DNA of 64,000 nt from Panorpa germanica (taxonomy: Eukaryota > Arthropoda > Insecta > Mecoptera > Panorpidae): the NCBI GenBank assembly GCA_963678705.1, contig OY783204.1:6393834-6457833 (forward strand). Reading direction: 5' to 3'. Shown piece after piece: positions 34,000-43,244 of the stretch (positions within the stretch are counted from its first letter, which is position 1; every line of letters begins with the position of its first letter). The notes beneath the pieces were generated by a model. That model ran no database searches and was not told the origin of the DNA. It saw only the letters and a program-made list of their open reading frames with translations. The position numbers were made by a program, and so were the translations under genes.

Positions 34000-34390
34000 T
34001 CAGAATGGGAAATGGGAAACGTAGTAGATATTAGGAAAATAGGTAGAAAATATTATACAGAACGTGCATGAAGAAATAGAGACGGTGGAGCATATAAAAG
34101 AGACATACGAATGCAAAATAAATAATGAAAAGAAAATTGAGGAGCTGATGAGTGGGGCAACGAAGAGAACAGCTGGATGGCGGTAGTACAGAGAAGAAAA
34201 AAGGAAGTTTCGGTGAAGGGAGAGTAACCCTTACCAGTAAAGAAATTAAGGATGGCAGTGAAAAGATCTGCAGAGAAGAGACAAGGAAGGAGATGGATGG
34301 CAGACAAAACTGCGGAGTTGAAAATGGAGAAAAGAGTGACACGAGAAAAACAATAAACATTTTGCGAAATTGAAAATGGATTAAGTTTAG
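34000..34390 (+). pseudogene. Non-LTR C-terminal relic, copy 1
   Basis: Plus strand contains EIETVEHIKETYECK (about 34073-34118), the C-terminal Cys/His-type block (E-T-x-E-H-x-x-x-x-C) of an insect non-LTR retrotransposon. A homologous stretch lies at 45340-45720. Only the tail of the element is present and it is frame-broken. Confidence 0.45.
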
Positions 34391-34688
34391 CATGTTAGAC
34401 AAATTCAATAAAGGCAATATAATTGAAGAATTAATATAATAGAACGTAATACTTAATGGAAAAATGATTAAATGACATTTGAGAATAGAGTTTCCATTAC
34501 ACATGAGCCATTTGTTTCTATTTCTAAGAATATATTGATACTGAAATAGATTACAGCGTCAATATATTAGATGTATTTAATATTATTACAATGGTCTCAC
34601 TCACTGCTTCGCCAGATCAATGCATTACTTTATCAATATTTGATAAGTATTTAAAAAAGGTGTTAGACACAAATGTTTTACTGTATTA

Positions 34689-35240
34689 CTAGCTGACCCG
34701 GCAAACGTTGTTTTGCCATATACGTTATTTCTAGGAAATATATATATTTTAAGAAATATTTTTAAAAATAGCTAACACTATAAGTGTGTGGGCATGTCAT
34801 TATAATTCAAAGAGGAATGAAGCGTTGTAGACAATTAAAGTATACTTTATTTAAGTTAATAAATTATTCTTTATTAAAGTAACAAATATAATTTACATTA
34901 AATAATATTAATTTACATTTTTATAATAACAGTATATTCTTTATTAAAGTAACAATCGCGATTAAAAATCAGGGGTTGATCGTATAAGGGTGAAATTTAG
35001 AATTAAATGAATTTTTCAATGCTGAATCATAAAAAAATAAAAACAAATAATTTTGTCCAAAAAATAAAAAAAAATTTTTTGGGGTGGACCACCCTTACAT
35101 TTAGGGGTATGAAAAATAAATGTTGGCCGATTCTCAGACCTACCCGATAAGCACATAAAATTTTATCAAAATCGGTTTAGCCGTTTCGGAGGAGTTTGGG
35201 TACAAACACCGCGACACGAGAATTTTATATATTAGAAGAT
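34689..35240. repeat. Interspersed repeat beginning CTAGCTGACCCGGCAAACG
   Basis: Starts CTAGCTGACCCGGCAAACG and ends near GACACGAGAATTTTATATAT. I recall these end strings as widespread in insect genomes. It holds no reading frame. The class (SINE, Helitron-like or other) cannot be decided from the sequence. Confidence 0.45.
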
Positions 35241-35411
35241 CTTATTACAAACAAGTCAAATTAAGTCGCTGTTTGTCAAAAGGCCGTCGGTTTAAAGAGA
35301 TTTTAGTTCCTGCGTGTGTGGACACCTAGATAGCATGAGTGATTCTGATTATAGATGGATTTTCATAAAAAATAACATAAAATAAATGGAAAAAGAATTT
35401 CATAGAACATC

Positions 35412-35566
35412 AATAACAAAAAACAGAGTTTTGTAAAAAATGGAGTCGTGCTGCCAACGCGTATGCAGCAACTACTAAGATATCCGAGGTGGACAGTTTG
35501 CTTAGTGATGGACACGATATGGAATATAGCGGGCTTAAAAGTTTAGGTAATGTAATGTATATGTAA
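35412..35566 (+). other. Short exon-like frame, unidentified
   Basis: The frame TEFCKKWSRAANAYAATTKI ... SEVDSLLSDGHDMEYSGLKS (about 35424-35545) is open and compositionally unlike the flanks, with a possible donor TTTAG|GTAATG. No family recognised; could be part of an old element. Confidence 0.2.
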
Positions 35567-35628
35567 ATTTAATGAATTAAGAAGGGCGAAAAAAGGATCG
35601 TGGTTGTAATCCCACAGCTGTCACCAAA

Positions 35629-35815
35629 TGTAATGCACGCCTGTCACAAATGTAACCGGCGCTCGGCTATTGTCAATTAAATTAGTTGGAAAGATAATTT
35701 TAGCACTTAAAACAATCAGATCTCCAACTTTAGCGGTTTATGTCCAGGGGCATTCCACGGGAAATTTAAATCAACCGGTCAAAAGGTAACAGGAAAACAC
35801 ACACACTTGTATAAT

Positions 35816-35891
<76 letters not shown>
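35629..35891 (-). mobile_element. LTR F1 (E-family), left part, with PBS-like flank
   Basis: Related to the E LTR (TGTAAYSC... start; GGCGCTCGGCTATTGTCAAT; TTCCACGGGAAATTTAAATC) but clearly diverged. To its left TTTGGTGACAGCTGTGGG (minus strand) is a PBS-like internal sequence, so F1 was a 5' LTR of a minus-strand element. It stops at a long TA run (35819-35891). The right part resumes at 40875. Confidence 0.8.
35819..35891. repeat. (TA)n microsatellite
   Basis: About 36 TA units at the left junction of the YR unit. The equivalent position in the E LTRs has only about seven units. Confidence 0.95.
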
Positions 35892-35895
<4 letters not shown>

Positions 35896-36448
35896 TTGAA
35901 ACATTGTCGCATCCGCGTACGAAACCGCCTTTATTGCGTCTACCAGAAATACTATAGATATACTGAAACTTGGGCATATATATTACTCTCTATGGTCCCA
36001 GCGTCACGTTCCACTATTTCGCTTGTTTCTACGTTGATATTTAGATATTCAATTTCTCAGGCAGCCACGCACATTACCAGCTCCTTTCATGTTCATAATA
36101 TTGCTGCATCTAGTTGTATATTTTTTTATGTCCACCATACATTTTTACGTCCGTATTAACAATACTGCATCCGTGCAACGTTGCCAGGTTTTTGGTGTTC
36201 ATTCGTTGAATACGATTTGCTTTATTAGAATAAAATATATATTGAAAATACAGTTTTATAAAAATGTCTTTTAAAATTTATTTGAACAAATACATGAAAT
36301 ATAGGTATATGAAAAACAAAAAGTGCAATTAACAATAGGATAAATATTCATAAAAAGTAATAAAAATTTAAAATATAAGTAATTAATATTATAGTTAAAA
36401 TATAAACACAAAAGTCTGAAGACTGTTGTTTAACGTTTCAATTCATAT

Positions 36449-38602
36449 TTAAATAATTTTCTTTTTATATTCATTTTGGATAAAAACTTTAATTTTAAGC
36501 CAATTTTTATTTTTAAATATGTCTGGATAACGCTTAATTAGCTCTTCACATTCTCCCCTTTTAGGGGGTTTCATTTGTTGTATATGGTTTTTAAAAAATA
36601 ATTTAACTGTTTGTTTTTGTTCACTTGTCCAAGGAACAAGGTGCCGCTTTTTTTGTATTTTATTTTTACTTCCATCGATAGTTTTGATAGTAATTGTATC
36701 TGTATCTAGAGATGTAGCACTGGTATCTTTATCTAATGGATAACTATCTTCATTATCGATTGTCTCGGCTTCGTCATCTTCAACATATTCTTCTTCCAAC
36801 AAATTTTTTTCCATGTCAATATTAATATCATCTAACATTTTTCCTTTATATTTACCAGCATCTCCATTTTCCATTAATAAAAGTATTTTTGATATTTTAG
36901 CCGTTTGATAAATATCATCAGGTAGACGGTATGAGTTTTTATGGACACCCGGTGTATGACCCATAAAAGTTGCCAATTGTTCTAATTCGTTTTCCGTCAT
37001 GTTGAAAACTTGGCTTAGTGTCGCTAAATGTTTTCTTAGACGAGTAGCGGTAATGGCAAACGGATCTTTAGCTCCACATGCAACAGCATGCCTTTGTAGC
37101 ACTTTGTACCCAGTTATGGGAGTATTTGTATTAGGATTACCAAATAAATAACTGTTATTTTCTGATATAAAATTAGACCTTAGTTTCAGCAATAAGTTTA
37201 TATGCTCCTGGATATCTTCACTGAATAATACGGGAACACCTCTACCTCTTTTGCCTCTTATTACTACTCTCTTTAATTTTTGTAGTAGAATCTTTTCTGT
37301 GCAGGAAATCGTGTCATTAAATTCCTCGTAACTTTTTTTCTCATTATTTGATGACAGGAATGTATGCAGCTGCATTCTTTGAAGTTCACCAGGCCGCTTC
37401 CGATTCAGTAAAATAACCCGGCAATAAATGGACTCTAACAAAGTACAATATGCTTGAACATTATTTTCATCTTTTGTTAATATGGCAAGGGAATTATCTG
37501 CTATTTTTAATAAATATTGTCTAAACAGTTTTAAATCACTAGCTAATGGCACTATCGTAACTTTATTCCATTTGTTTAGATCAAGATTACTTGCTGCTTG
37601 AGCTGAAATTTCAAATCTCCAGTTAGCTGTGAGCAAATGACTCATTGTTTTTAAATCGGCTTCGGCCTCAGCTGACGAAATAGTCCCGTAATTAATTTTT
37701 TTTTTTAAAACATATGTAATACCAATATCGCAGCACTGCTTTAAAGATGTTGCAATATTCATAGCAAATGTAGGAGAGCCAAAAGTATCCTTTTCGGCAT
37801 CATAGTTAGCTACTGCTTTACAAGCCTGAACTAAGAGATCAAAATTTTTTGGTTGTAAGACATGGAATAAGTTTTGTACCGTGGGATCAAGTTTTTTAAT
37901 TTCAATGAATAGCCGTCCAAGTTCTCTCATTTTACGTGAAGTTACATTAATAAAATGTTTTTCTCTGTGAATTTTCAAATATCGTGCTCCAAAAGCACAT
38001 ATTAGGATATCCTTTTTGACAACTAACGATATTTTATCATTTCTCATTGTAGGGAAAACCTCTTCTCTCAATCTTTGATCGACTTTTATAAATCCATACA
38101 GTTTACATGAATTTTCTTTACTTAAATTTTTCCCACATTTTTTTCTGTGACGATAAAGCAACTTACTTGAAAAAAATCCAAGACAATTTTCACAGGGTAT
38201 AAGAGACTGCCCCGGCAATAATGACTCTCTAACAGGTTTAATCCCTATATTATCATTTTTCAAATAATTTCCTTTTCTTCTCAATATAGTAATCAAATCT
38301 TTTCTCTCTTTGCTATTTATTGGTTTTGAAAATATTTCCACAACATCAATTTCAAGTGGATGATTTCTTCGTATATGTCGTGCAAAGTTTTGAACCTCTT
38401 CTTCACAAAAATAACAAAAGTCTGGCTTTCTTTTATAAGTGTTTTTCTTCTGAGAGGCTCCTGTTTTAGTAGTTAGAATATTTTCCAGATTTATGGGCTC
38501 AGGTTGGTTATCACTTGCATGGTATATTGGGGATATATGTGAAGGACTCACAGGACTTACTGGTTTTTGTATTTGCTCTTCATAATTTGCTACATAAGTA
38601 TC
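36449..38602 (-). CDS. Zinc-finger tyrosine recombinase (Crypton-like), exon 4
   Basis: Main exon of an 838-residue protein (exons 40290-40233, 39180-38984, 38829-38722, 38602-36449; all GT-AG, frame kept). It has a C2H2 finger (CYFCEEEVQNFARHIRRNH, about residue 184) and a C2HC finger (CENCLGFFSSKLLYRHRKKC, about 258). The C-terminal catalytic domain has the tyrosine-recombinase layout: box-I Arg in NRKRPGELQRM (about 522), the beta-hairpin Lys in VIRGKRGRGVPVLF (about 570), ATRLRKHLAT (Arg about 643, with Thr where H-x-x-R has His) and GHTPGVHKNSY. The last has the usual nine-residue step from His to the nucleophilic Tyr (about 678). An acidic stretch and a SANT/Myb-like end (VPWTSEQKQTVKLFF) follow. 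Such enzymes cut and rejoin DNA through a 3'-phosphotyrosine. All key residues but one are present and nothing is broken. It may be an active transposase or a domesticated gene. Confidence 0.8.
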   Translation of the reverse strand, partial: DTYVANYEEQIQKPVSPVSPSHISPIYHASDNQPEPINLENILTTKTGASQKKNTYKRKPDFCYFCEEEVQNFARHIRRNHPLEIDVVEIFSKPINSKERKDLITILRRKGNYLKNDNIGIKPVRESLLPGQSLIPCENCLGFFSSKLLYRHRKKCGKNLSKENSCKLYGFIKVDQRLREEVFPTMRNDKISLVVKKDILICAFGARYLKIHREKHFINVTSRKMRELGRLFIEIKKLDPTVQNLFHVLQPKNFDLLVQACKAVANYDAEKDTFGSPTFAMNIATSLKQCCDIGITYVLKKKINYGTISSAEAEADLKTMSHLLTANWRFEISAQAASNLDLNKWNKVTIVPLASDLKLFRQYLLKIADNSLAILTKDENNVQAYCTLLESIYCRVILLNRKRPGELQRMQLHTFLSSNNEKKSYEEFNDTISCTEKILLQKLKRVVIRGKRGRGVPVLFSEDIQEHINLLLKLRSNFISENNSYLFGNPNTNTPITGYKVLQRHAVACGAKDPFAITATRLRKHLATLSQVFNMTENELEQLATFMGHTPGVHKNSYRLPDDIYQTAKISKILLLMENGDAGKYKGKMLDDINIDMEKNLLEEEYVEDDEAETIDNEDSYPLDKDTSATSLDTDTITIKTIDGSKNKIQKKRHLVPWTSEQKQTVKLFFKNHIQQMKPPKRGECEELIKRYPDIFKNKNWLKIKVFIQNEYKKKII

Positions 38603-38721
38603 CTAAAAATATTACGGACATAATTTTATTAGTGTTTAGTAAAAATCTCATGTCTTTTAAAAAGGCATATGAATCAAACTGCTCAACAAATTTAAAAAAA
38701 TAATATATATGAAGCATTTAC

Positions 38722-38829
38722 AATATTTTCTGCTTCCTGTTCTATCTCTTCATCACTCGGTACGTAAAGTGAGTCTTCATCAGAAGCTGGAAATGGCTCT
38801 TCCTCAGAGGATGTTAAACAATCATTTTC
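38722..38829 (-). CDS. Tyrosine recombinase gene, exon 3
   Basis: 108 nt (36 codons), phase 0 at both ends. Acceptor TTTTTAG before 38829, donor GTAAAT after 38722. Encodes an acidic linker (SSEEEPFPASDEDSLYVPSD). Joins exon 4 at GAT 38602. Confidence 0.72.
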
Positions 38830-38983
38830 CTAAAAATTTTCCATTGTTAAAAATGTATGAATTATATTAAAGAAAAATATCTCATAAAAGGAATTTATTA
38901 TTAATATTATATATTATAATAGAAAGTTATGTATTATTAAGATTACCAAATTAAAGAGGTCTGTCATATTTAATATTACTCAC

Positions 38984-39180
38984 GTCTCTTAGTAATTCGT
39001 TTTGCTTTAATCCTTGTCCGTTAATATTTTGCAAATTTTGGGAAGCCTTTACAATATTACAATTGTAACTATTAACTGTATTAATAGTTACTGGAGCCGT
39101 TTGCTTATTTTCCTTTGGAATGTTTGTTTGGAATGCGTCTTGAAAACATTTGCCACAAGAATTTATTTCTGTTCCCTTTT
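38984..39180 (-). CDS. Tyrosine recombinase gene, exon 2
   Basis: 197 nt. Acceptor TTTATTTCAG before 39180, donor GTGAGT after 38984. Encodes a Cys pair (NSCGKCFQDAF) then an Asn/Gln-rich stretch. It begins with two codon bases that complete the split codon left by exon 1. The start of this exon is duplicated upstream at about 39570-39632. Confidence 0.7.
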
Positions 39181-40022
39181 CTGAAATAAATATAACGTAA
39201 TAACTTTCACACTTATTAAGGAAAAAATATTATAATATTAACATTTTTTCTTATAGAAAAAATAAAAGTTTCATAATTTTTTCAATAAGTAAGTATGTAT
39301 TTAGAAATGTAGAATAATTGATAGTTTTGTTAATAGTACTATATAGTCTAGTGGGTAAAACACATGCATCTGACCCAAGAGGACTAGCGTTCGAGCCTTC
39401 GAAGAGGAATTTTTTTTAAATATTTTTTTTTGTAAAAAAGCATTTATTTCCATATCCCATTTCTTACGAGGTACTTTTTTAATATAAAAAAAATTCTTTT
39501 TAAGTAACCAATAGCTTTAAAACACATTATCTAAAAAAAAGTAGTATTTTGCGCTAAAATAAAATACGTAATGTTTGTTTGGAATGCGTCTTGAAAACAT
39601 TTGCCACAAGAATTTATTTCTGTTCCCTTTTCTGAAATAAATATAACGTAATAACTTTCACACTTATTAAGGAAAAAATATTATAATATTAACATTTTTT
39701 CTTATAGAAAAAATAAAAGTTTCATAATTTTTTCAATAAGTAAGTATGTATTTAGAAATATAGAATAATTGATACTTTTGTTAATAGTACTATATAGTCT
39801 AGTGGGTAAAACACATGCATCTGACCCAAGAGGACTAGCGTACGAGCCTTCGAAGAGGAATTTTTTTTAAATATTTTTTTTTTGTAAAAAAGCATTTATT
39901 TCCATATCCCATTTCTTACGAGGTACTTTTTTAATATAAAAAAAATTCTTTTTAAGTAACCAATAGCTTTAAAACACATTATCTAAAAAAAAGTAGTATT
40001 TGGCGCTAAAATAAAATACGTA
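39119..40022. repeat. Recent ~450-bp tandem duplication covering part of exon 2 and its intron
   Basis: Copy 1 is about 39119-39568 and copy 2 about 39569-40022. They differ by only a few substitutions and one T. Copy 2 includes the acceptor and first ~60 nt of exon 2 but not its end, so it sits in intron 1 as an exon fragment with a strong acceptor. Confidence 0.9.
39344..39400 (+). repeat. tRNA-like split promoter (possible SINE), copy 1
   Basis: TAGTCTAGTGGGTAAAACA resembles a pol III A box, and GCGTTCGAGCC at 39387-39397 a B box, spaced about 35 bp. The stem structure of a real tRNA is not evident. Likely a tRNA-derived SINE head. The second copy at about 39796-39852 arose with the tandem duplication. 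Confidence 0.5.
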
Positions 40023-40232
40023 ATTTTTTTTGATTAATTATTATTATTAATTTTAATTTTGATGTAGTAATAATACAATTAAACAATTGAACATTATAAT
40101 AAAAATAAAATAAATACTATAATAATAGTATTTATTAACTAAGAAAATTTTGGCGCCAACATGATTACACATATTTCACAAACATATTTTTACAAACATA
40201 ATATGATAAATTAAATACTATAAATAACTTAC

Positions 40233-40290
40233 CTGGAATATTTTGATTAATACTTGATAGTATTTTGTAAGCTCTGGAAGCAGGATTCAT
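40233..40290 (-). CDS. Tyrosine recombinase gene, exon 1
   Basis: ATG at 40290, 58 nt, encodes MNPASRAYKILSSINQNIP plus one base. Donor is CAG|GTAAGT, a consensus site. Phase matches exon 2 exactly. The first in-frame ATG and the strong donor decide the start. Confidence 0.72.
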
Positions 40291-40789
40291 ATTTAACTGT
40301 TATACACTTAATATATTTAAAATACACCACTGTACTGTGAAACTGTATATCAAATAATGATAATAAAAACTCGTTCTGAGAACTACTGTTCAGAGATCTA
40401 CTGTTCTCGATATGACTCATCGTCATACACATACACTCATACACACATACACTCATACATCAACAGCCATGCATCTGTGAATATGCGAGGATGCCGATAC
40501 CATGGACGCGATATTATTCATATTATACATAATTACAAAGGCGCTGTATATTGATCAAGCGGAATTTGTCTGAACTAAGAATGAATATTATCCATTCATC
40601 CAAATCAATTATCAGCTCCGCTGTTTTTTTACATTTACTGGTATATCTACTTCATTTCAAATATTTTCCGACTTAAACAGATAGTTGCAAATAGCCAACT
40701 AAATACACTATCAGATAGGTATAGAGAGAATTTGGTAAAATATGTTTAAGAGTAGTAAACTTATGAAGTAAATTGGTTTACATTACTGC

Positions 40790-40804
40790 GTCCGATATTC
40801 GGAC
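40790..40804. repeat. Subterminal palindrome of the YR unit
   Basis: GTCCGA-TAT-TCGGAC is a perfect 6-bp-arm palindrome about 70 bp from the right end. Related GC[A/G]TCC strings recur near both ends (35907, 36170, 40786, and 40850 on the opposite strand) and could be protein-binding sites. Confidence 0.4.
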
Positions 40805-40868
40805 CCCATAATTCAGCGGTCGCAACAATTGATGAAAATGGTCAATTGATGGACGCTACAATGATAGA

Positions 40869-40874
<6 letters not shown>

Positions 40875-40934
<60 letters not shown>

Positions 40935-41566
40935 AATCGATATAAACTTGAAAGAGTAGTATTTACACTACACACAACAGTATCAGTATCAATTTAATTA
41001 ATTACACATATAAAACTATCAATTTATAAAGGAATAATAATTACGGGTTGCGATCTGGCACTAACTATGTAAAAGTCGCAAATCGGAGGTAATGGGTTAA
41101 CGAAAAATTGCGGTATTTGATAAACGTGATGTGACACTCAGGAATTCGGTACCTGAGAATCGACAAGCTTCCAGATGTAGATCGGTTGATGAACAAAATC
41201 AGACTCTTATTAAAATCTAAATTAACAACATATTTCGTTCTTAATTAGTCTGAGTGAATCGGCAAGAGACGCTATATCGCCATCTCATGTGTCTTGTGCT
41301 TCCCGGAATTAGATTCTTTAGTGTGTACTTAGGGTGCAATTATGCCTCTCACTCTGCCTTGCATAATTAGTAGTGCCATCTCATTAACACCTGTGTTTCT
41401 TAAGATCACGACGAGTTCATTATGTAAGTTGTTAGGGGTGTCGTCCACTTGCTAACTTGAATAATGGATCTCGCTTATTTTAATATGTCTACTATTAACA
41501 AATTTGATGAACCACATTGAACCAGTAATTGGAATAAATCCGCGTAATGAAGTCCCGCGGATTACA
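40875..41566 (-). mobile_element. LTR F1 (E-family), right part
   Basis: Begins in a TA run (40875-40930), then follows the E LTR from ATATTTAAATCGATATAAAC to the end CCCGCGGATTACA at 41566. F1 totals about 955 bp with the YR unit removed, against 1000 bp for the E LTRs. Its outer edge abuts the ionotropic receptor and provides that gene's stop codon. Confidence 0.85.
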
Positions 41567-43244
41567 GAGTAACAAATGTAAAGACATGAAGACCAACAAC
41601 TATTTCACCGATAAAATAAATAAGTGCGAACAGCAACCCAATTGCCAGTAAGTAGAATGCAGCTTGCAGATGGTCGACAGTAAGCCTAACATTATTGCCC
41701 TCGTCGTTATCGCTGCTGTCTTCAATTGTCTTGGGGATTTCGTAATTATTGAAACTTAAAAGAATTCCACTTGACTGCAGACGTACCAATATTTCCTGAA
41801 TAGCAGCATTCAACTGTCGGTTAAAAGCAATGAAAGCCAATGGCATCGTATGATTTCCATCCTTCAAAGGGTGAAACAAGTCGAAGTATCCAGAAATCTT
41901 TAGTTCTTCAGAGGTTGCTAATATGGCTACTTTATCAATACTTGTATTCTTGTTTAAGAAATTTAAACGTTCTGTAAATCCAGTGAACCACATGTAAACA
42001 GGGACTGATCTTTTATAAATTTCATTTTCAAATTTATTAGGAGAATCCTTATACCATTTTCCATTAAGCGCTATTCGATTAGAATAAAACGTCAAATCGG
42101 AGTTTACCATTTCTTCAATAGTATCAATTTGTTTCTCGTAAATTGGAGTCGTTAAAATATTGATCCAATTGGAAAGATATGCTGTCGATATGTGCAAACT
42201 GTATATCACTAAAATCATGAAAAACACACGAGAAAGCGATGTGCGGGGCTGATGGTTTACAGAAGCCCCAAGAAGAACACACAGTACATTTATTATTGAA
42301 ACGGTTAGAGATTTCTCTGCTGTATCTTCACGAGGGTGAACGCTGTAGCCAATCCAAATCCCTGCAGACAGTAGAAATACACAAAGAATCATCACCCACG
42401 CGGAACTCGTGAATACTCTTGTAAGACCCTTCCACGGAGGGGACAGTGCAGCCACAGGAACCCACCAGAAAAACGTCACCCGACTAAAAGGGTACATAGT
42501 AAGTTCATTTTGTATATTTGGACCAAAACTAATTGAATTTAATGTATCATTTGCTACCGTTAAATTGAAGTAATCTATCAAAAACTTAATAAACTTTGTC
42601 GCGTTTATGTTGATCTGTAAATTAAATATGTTGAACTGCATTAAACGTAGATCGATGTTACGATTCATTACCAGGTTGACTTTGTAACTGTTTCCCATTG
42701 AATGGACAACACAAGATCCTTCATATAGAGCAGCATTCATGTGACATATTTTAAGAAGATTGTCTTCATTGTCCACAACTACAGTTACAAAATGTGTTCC
42801 AAACGTTTGAGCAGCACTTTCTACTTCATTTTTGACTTCAGAAGAATTTACTTTTGCTAGTAAAATGGCGATTACGTAATCGGAATGGTACAACAAAGTT
42901 TGGCCTAAGTCTAGGTAATGTTCCCAACATTTAAGGACAACAACAAGGCATTTACTTTTGTCACGACTCGGTTCATAGATTTCTCTGCTTCCAGTGATTT
43001 CAATTGAGAACGACATTTGCTTCATTAGCGCCTTCATCAAACTATTCACGTACTGATGATCTTCGGTGGTCAAATCCTTTCCCAGAAACACAGGCATCGT
43101 GATTTCATCTTCACATACATTCTCAACCACGTTTACCACAGGATCAACAGCAGGAAAACAACTCTCCTCCACTTTTTCCCCATTTATGTTGTAGATCACT
43201 AACAACAGACTCAATGCAAAGATCTCCATTAAATATACTTGCAT
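41562..43244 (-). CDS. Divergent ionotropic receptor (chemosensory iGluR-like), C-terminus altered by an LTR
   Basis: Intronless frame of 560 codons from ATG 43244. Insect ionotropic receptors are ligand-gated cation channels in sensory neurons. An N-terminal signal peptide (MEIFALSLLLVIYNING) is followed by a ligand-binding S1-like region. The channel block comes next: WWVPVAALSPPWKGLTRVF (about 260-277), TM1 (WVMILCVFLLSAGIWIGY, about 281-300), the pore region and TM2 (INVLCVLLGASV ... VFFMILVIYSLHISTAYLSNW, about 315-358). An S2-like region and TM3 (AAFYLLAIGLLFALIYFIGE, about 527-547) follow. It is divergent and without the canonical glutamate-binding set, as in the non-conserved IR subfamilies. 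The last codon and TAA stop come from LTR F1, so the native tail is lost or shortened. A possible initiator (TCAGTA, minus) lies at 43284-43279. Otherwise intact. Confidence 0.85.
   Translation of the reverse strand: MQVYLMEIFALSLLLVIYNINGEKVEESCFPAVDPVVNVVENVCEDEITMPVFLGKDLTTEDHQYVNSLMKALMKQMSFSIEITGSREIYEPSRDKSKCLVVVLKCWEHYLDLGQTLLYHSDYVIAILLAKVNSSEVKNEVESAAQTFGTHFVTVVVDNEDNLLKICHMNAALYEGSCVVHSMGNSYKVNLVMNRNIDLRLMQFNIFNLQININATKFIKFLIDYFNLTVANDTLNSISFGPNIQNELTMYPFSRVTFFWWVPVAALSPPWKGLTRVFTSSAWVMILCVFLLSAGIWIGYSVHPREDTAEKSLTVSIINVLCVLLGASVNHQPRTSLSRVFFMILVIYSLHISTAYLSNWINILTTPIYEKQIDTIEEMVNSDLTFYSNRIALNGKWYKDSPNKFENEIYKRSVPVYMWFTGFTERLNFLNKNTSIDKVAILATSEELKISGYFDLFHPLKDGNHTMPLAFIAFNRQLNAAIQEILVRLQSSGILLSFNNYEIPKTIEDSSDNDEGNNVRLTVDHLQAAFYLLAIGLLFALIYFIGEIVVGLHVFTFVTL

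Larger units (their letters stand above)
35892..40874 (-). mobile_element. 4.98-kb unit with a tyrosine-recombinase gene, inserted in the TA tract of LTR F1
   Basis: The two halves of LTR F1 end and resume at TA runs on either side of this unit, so it appears to be an insertion into the LTR. The ends form an imperfect inverted repeat: left CATCTTGAAACATTGTCGC, right (reverse complement) CATCATTCTATCATTGTAGC, both then leading to a TCC; about 18 of 24 aligned positions agree. Inside lies one four-exon gene for a zinc-finger tyrosine recombinase. Because the target is a TA run, a TSD cannot be recognised with certainty. Crypton-type elements carry such recombinases but are not known to me to have terminal inverted repeats. 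Confidence 0.6.

Noticed and set aside
34031-34504. Minus-strand 157-codon hydrophobic frame
   Set aside because: Antisense to the purine-rich non-LTR relic; composition artefact without family features.
35771-35977. Frame with a run of alternating Ile and Tyr
   Set aside because: Translation of the TA microsatellite.
39344-39400. Functional tRNA gene
   Set aside because: A- and B-box-like strings are present, but no acceptor or D-stem pairing could be found; a SINE-type origin fits better.
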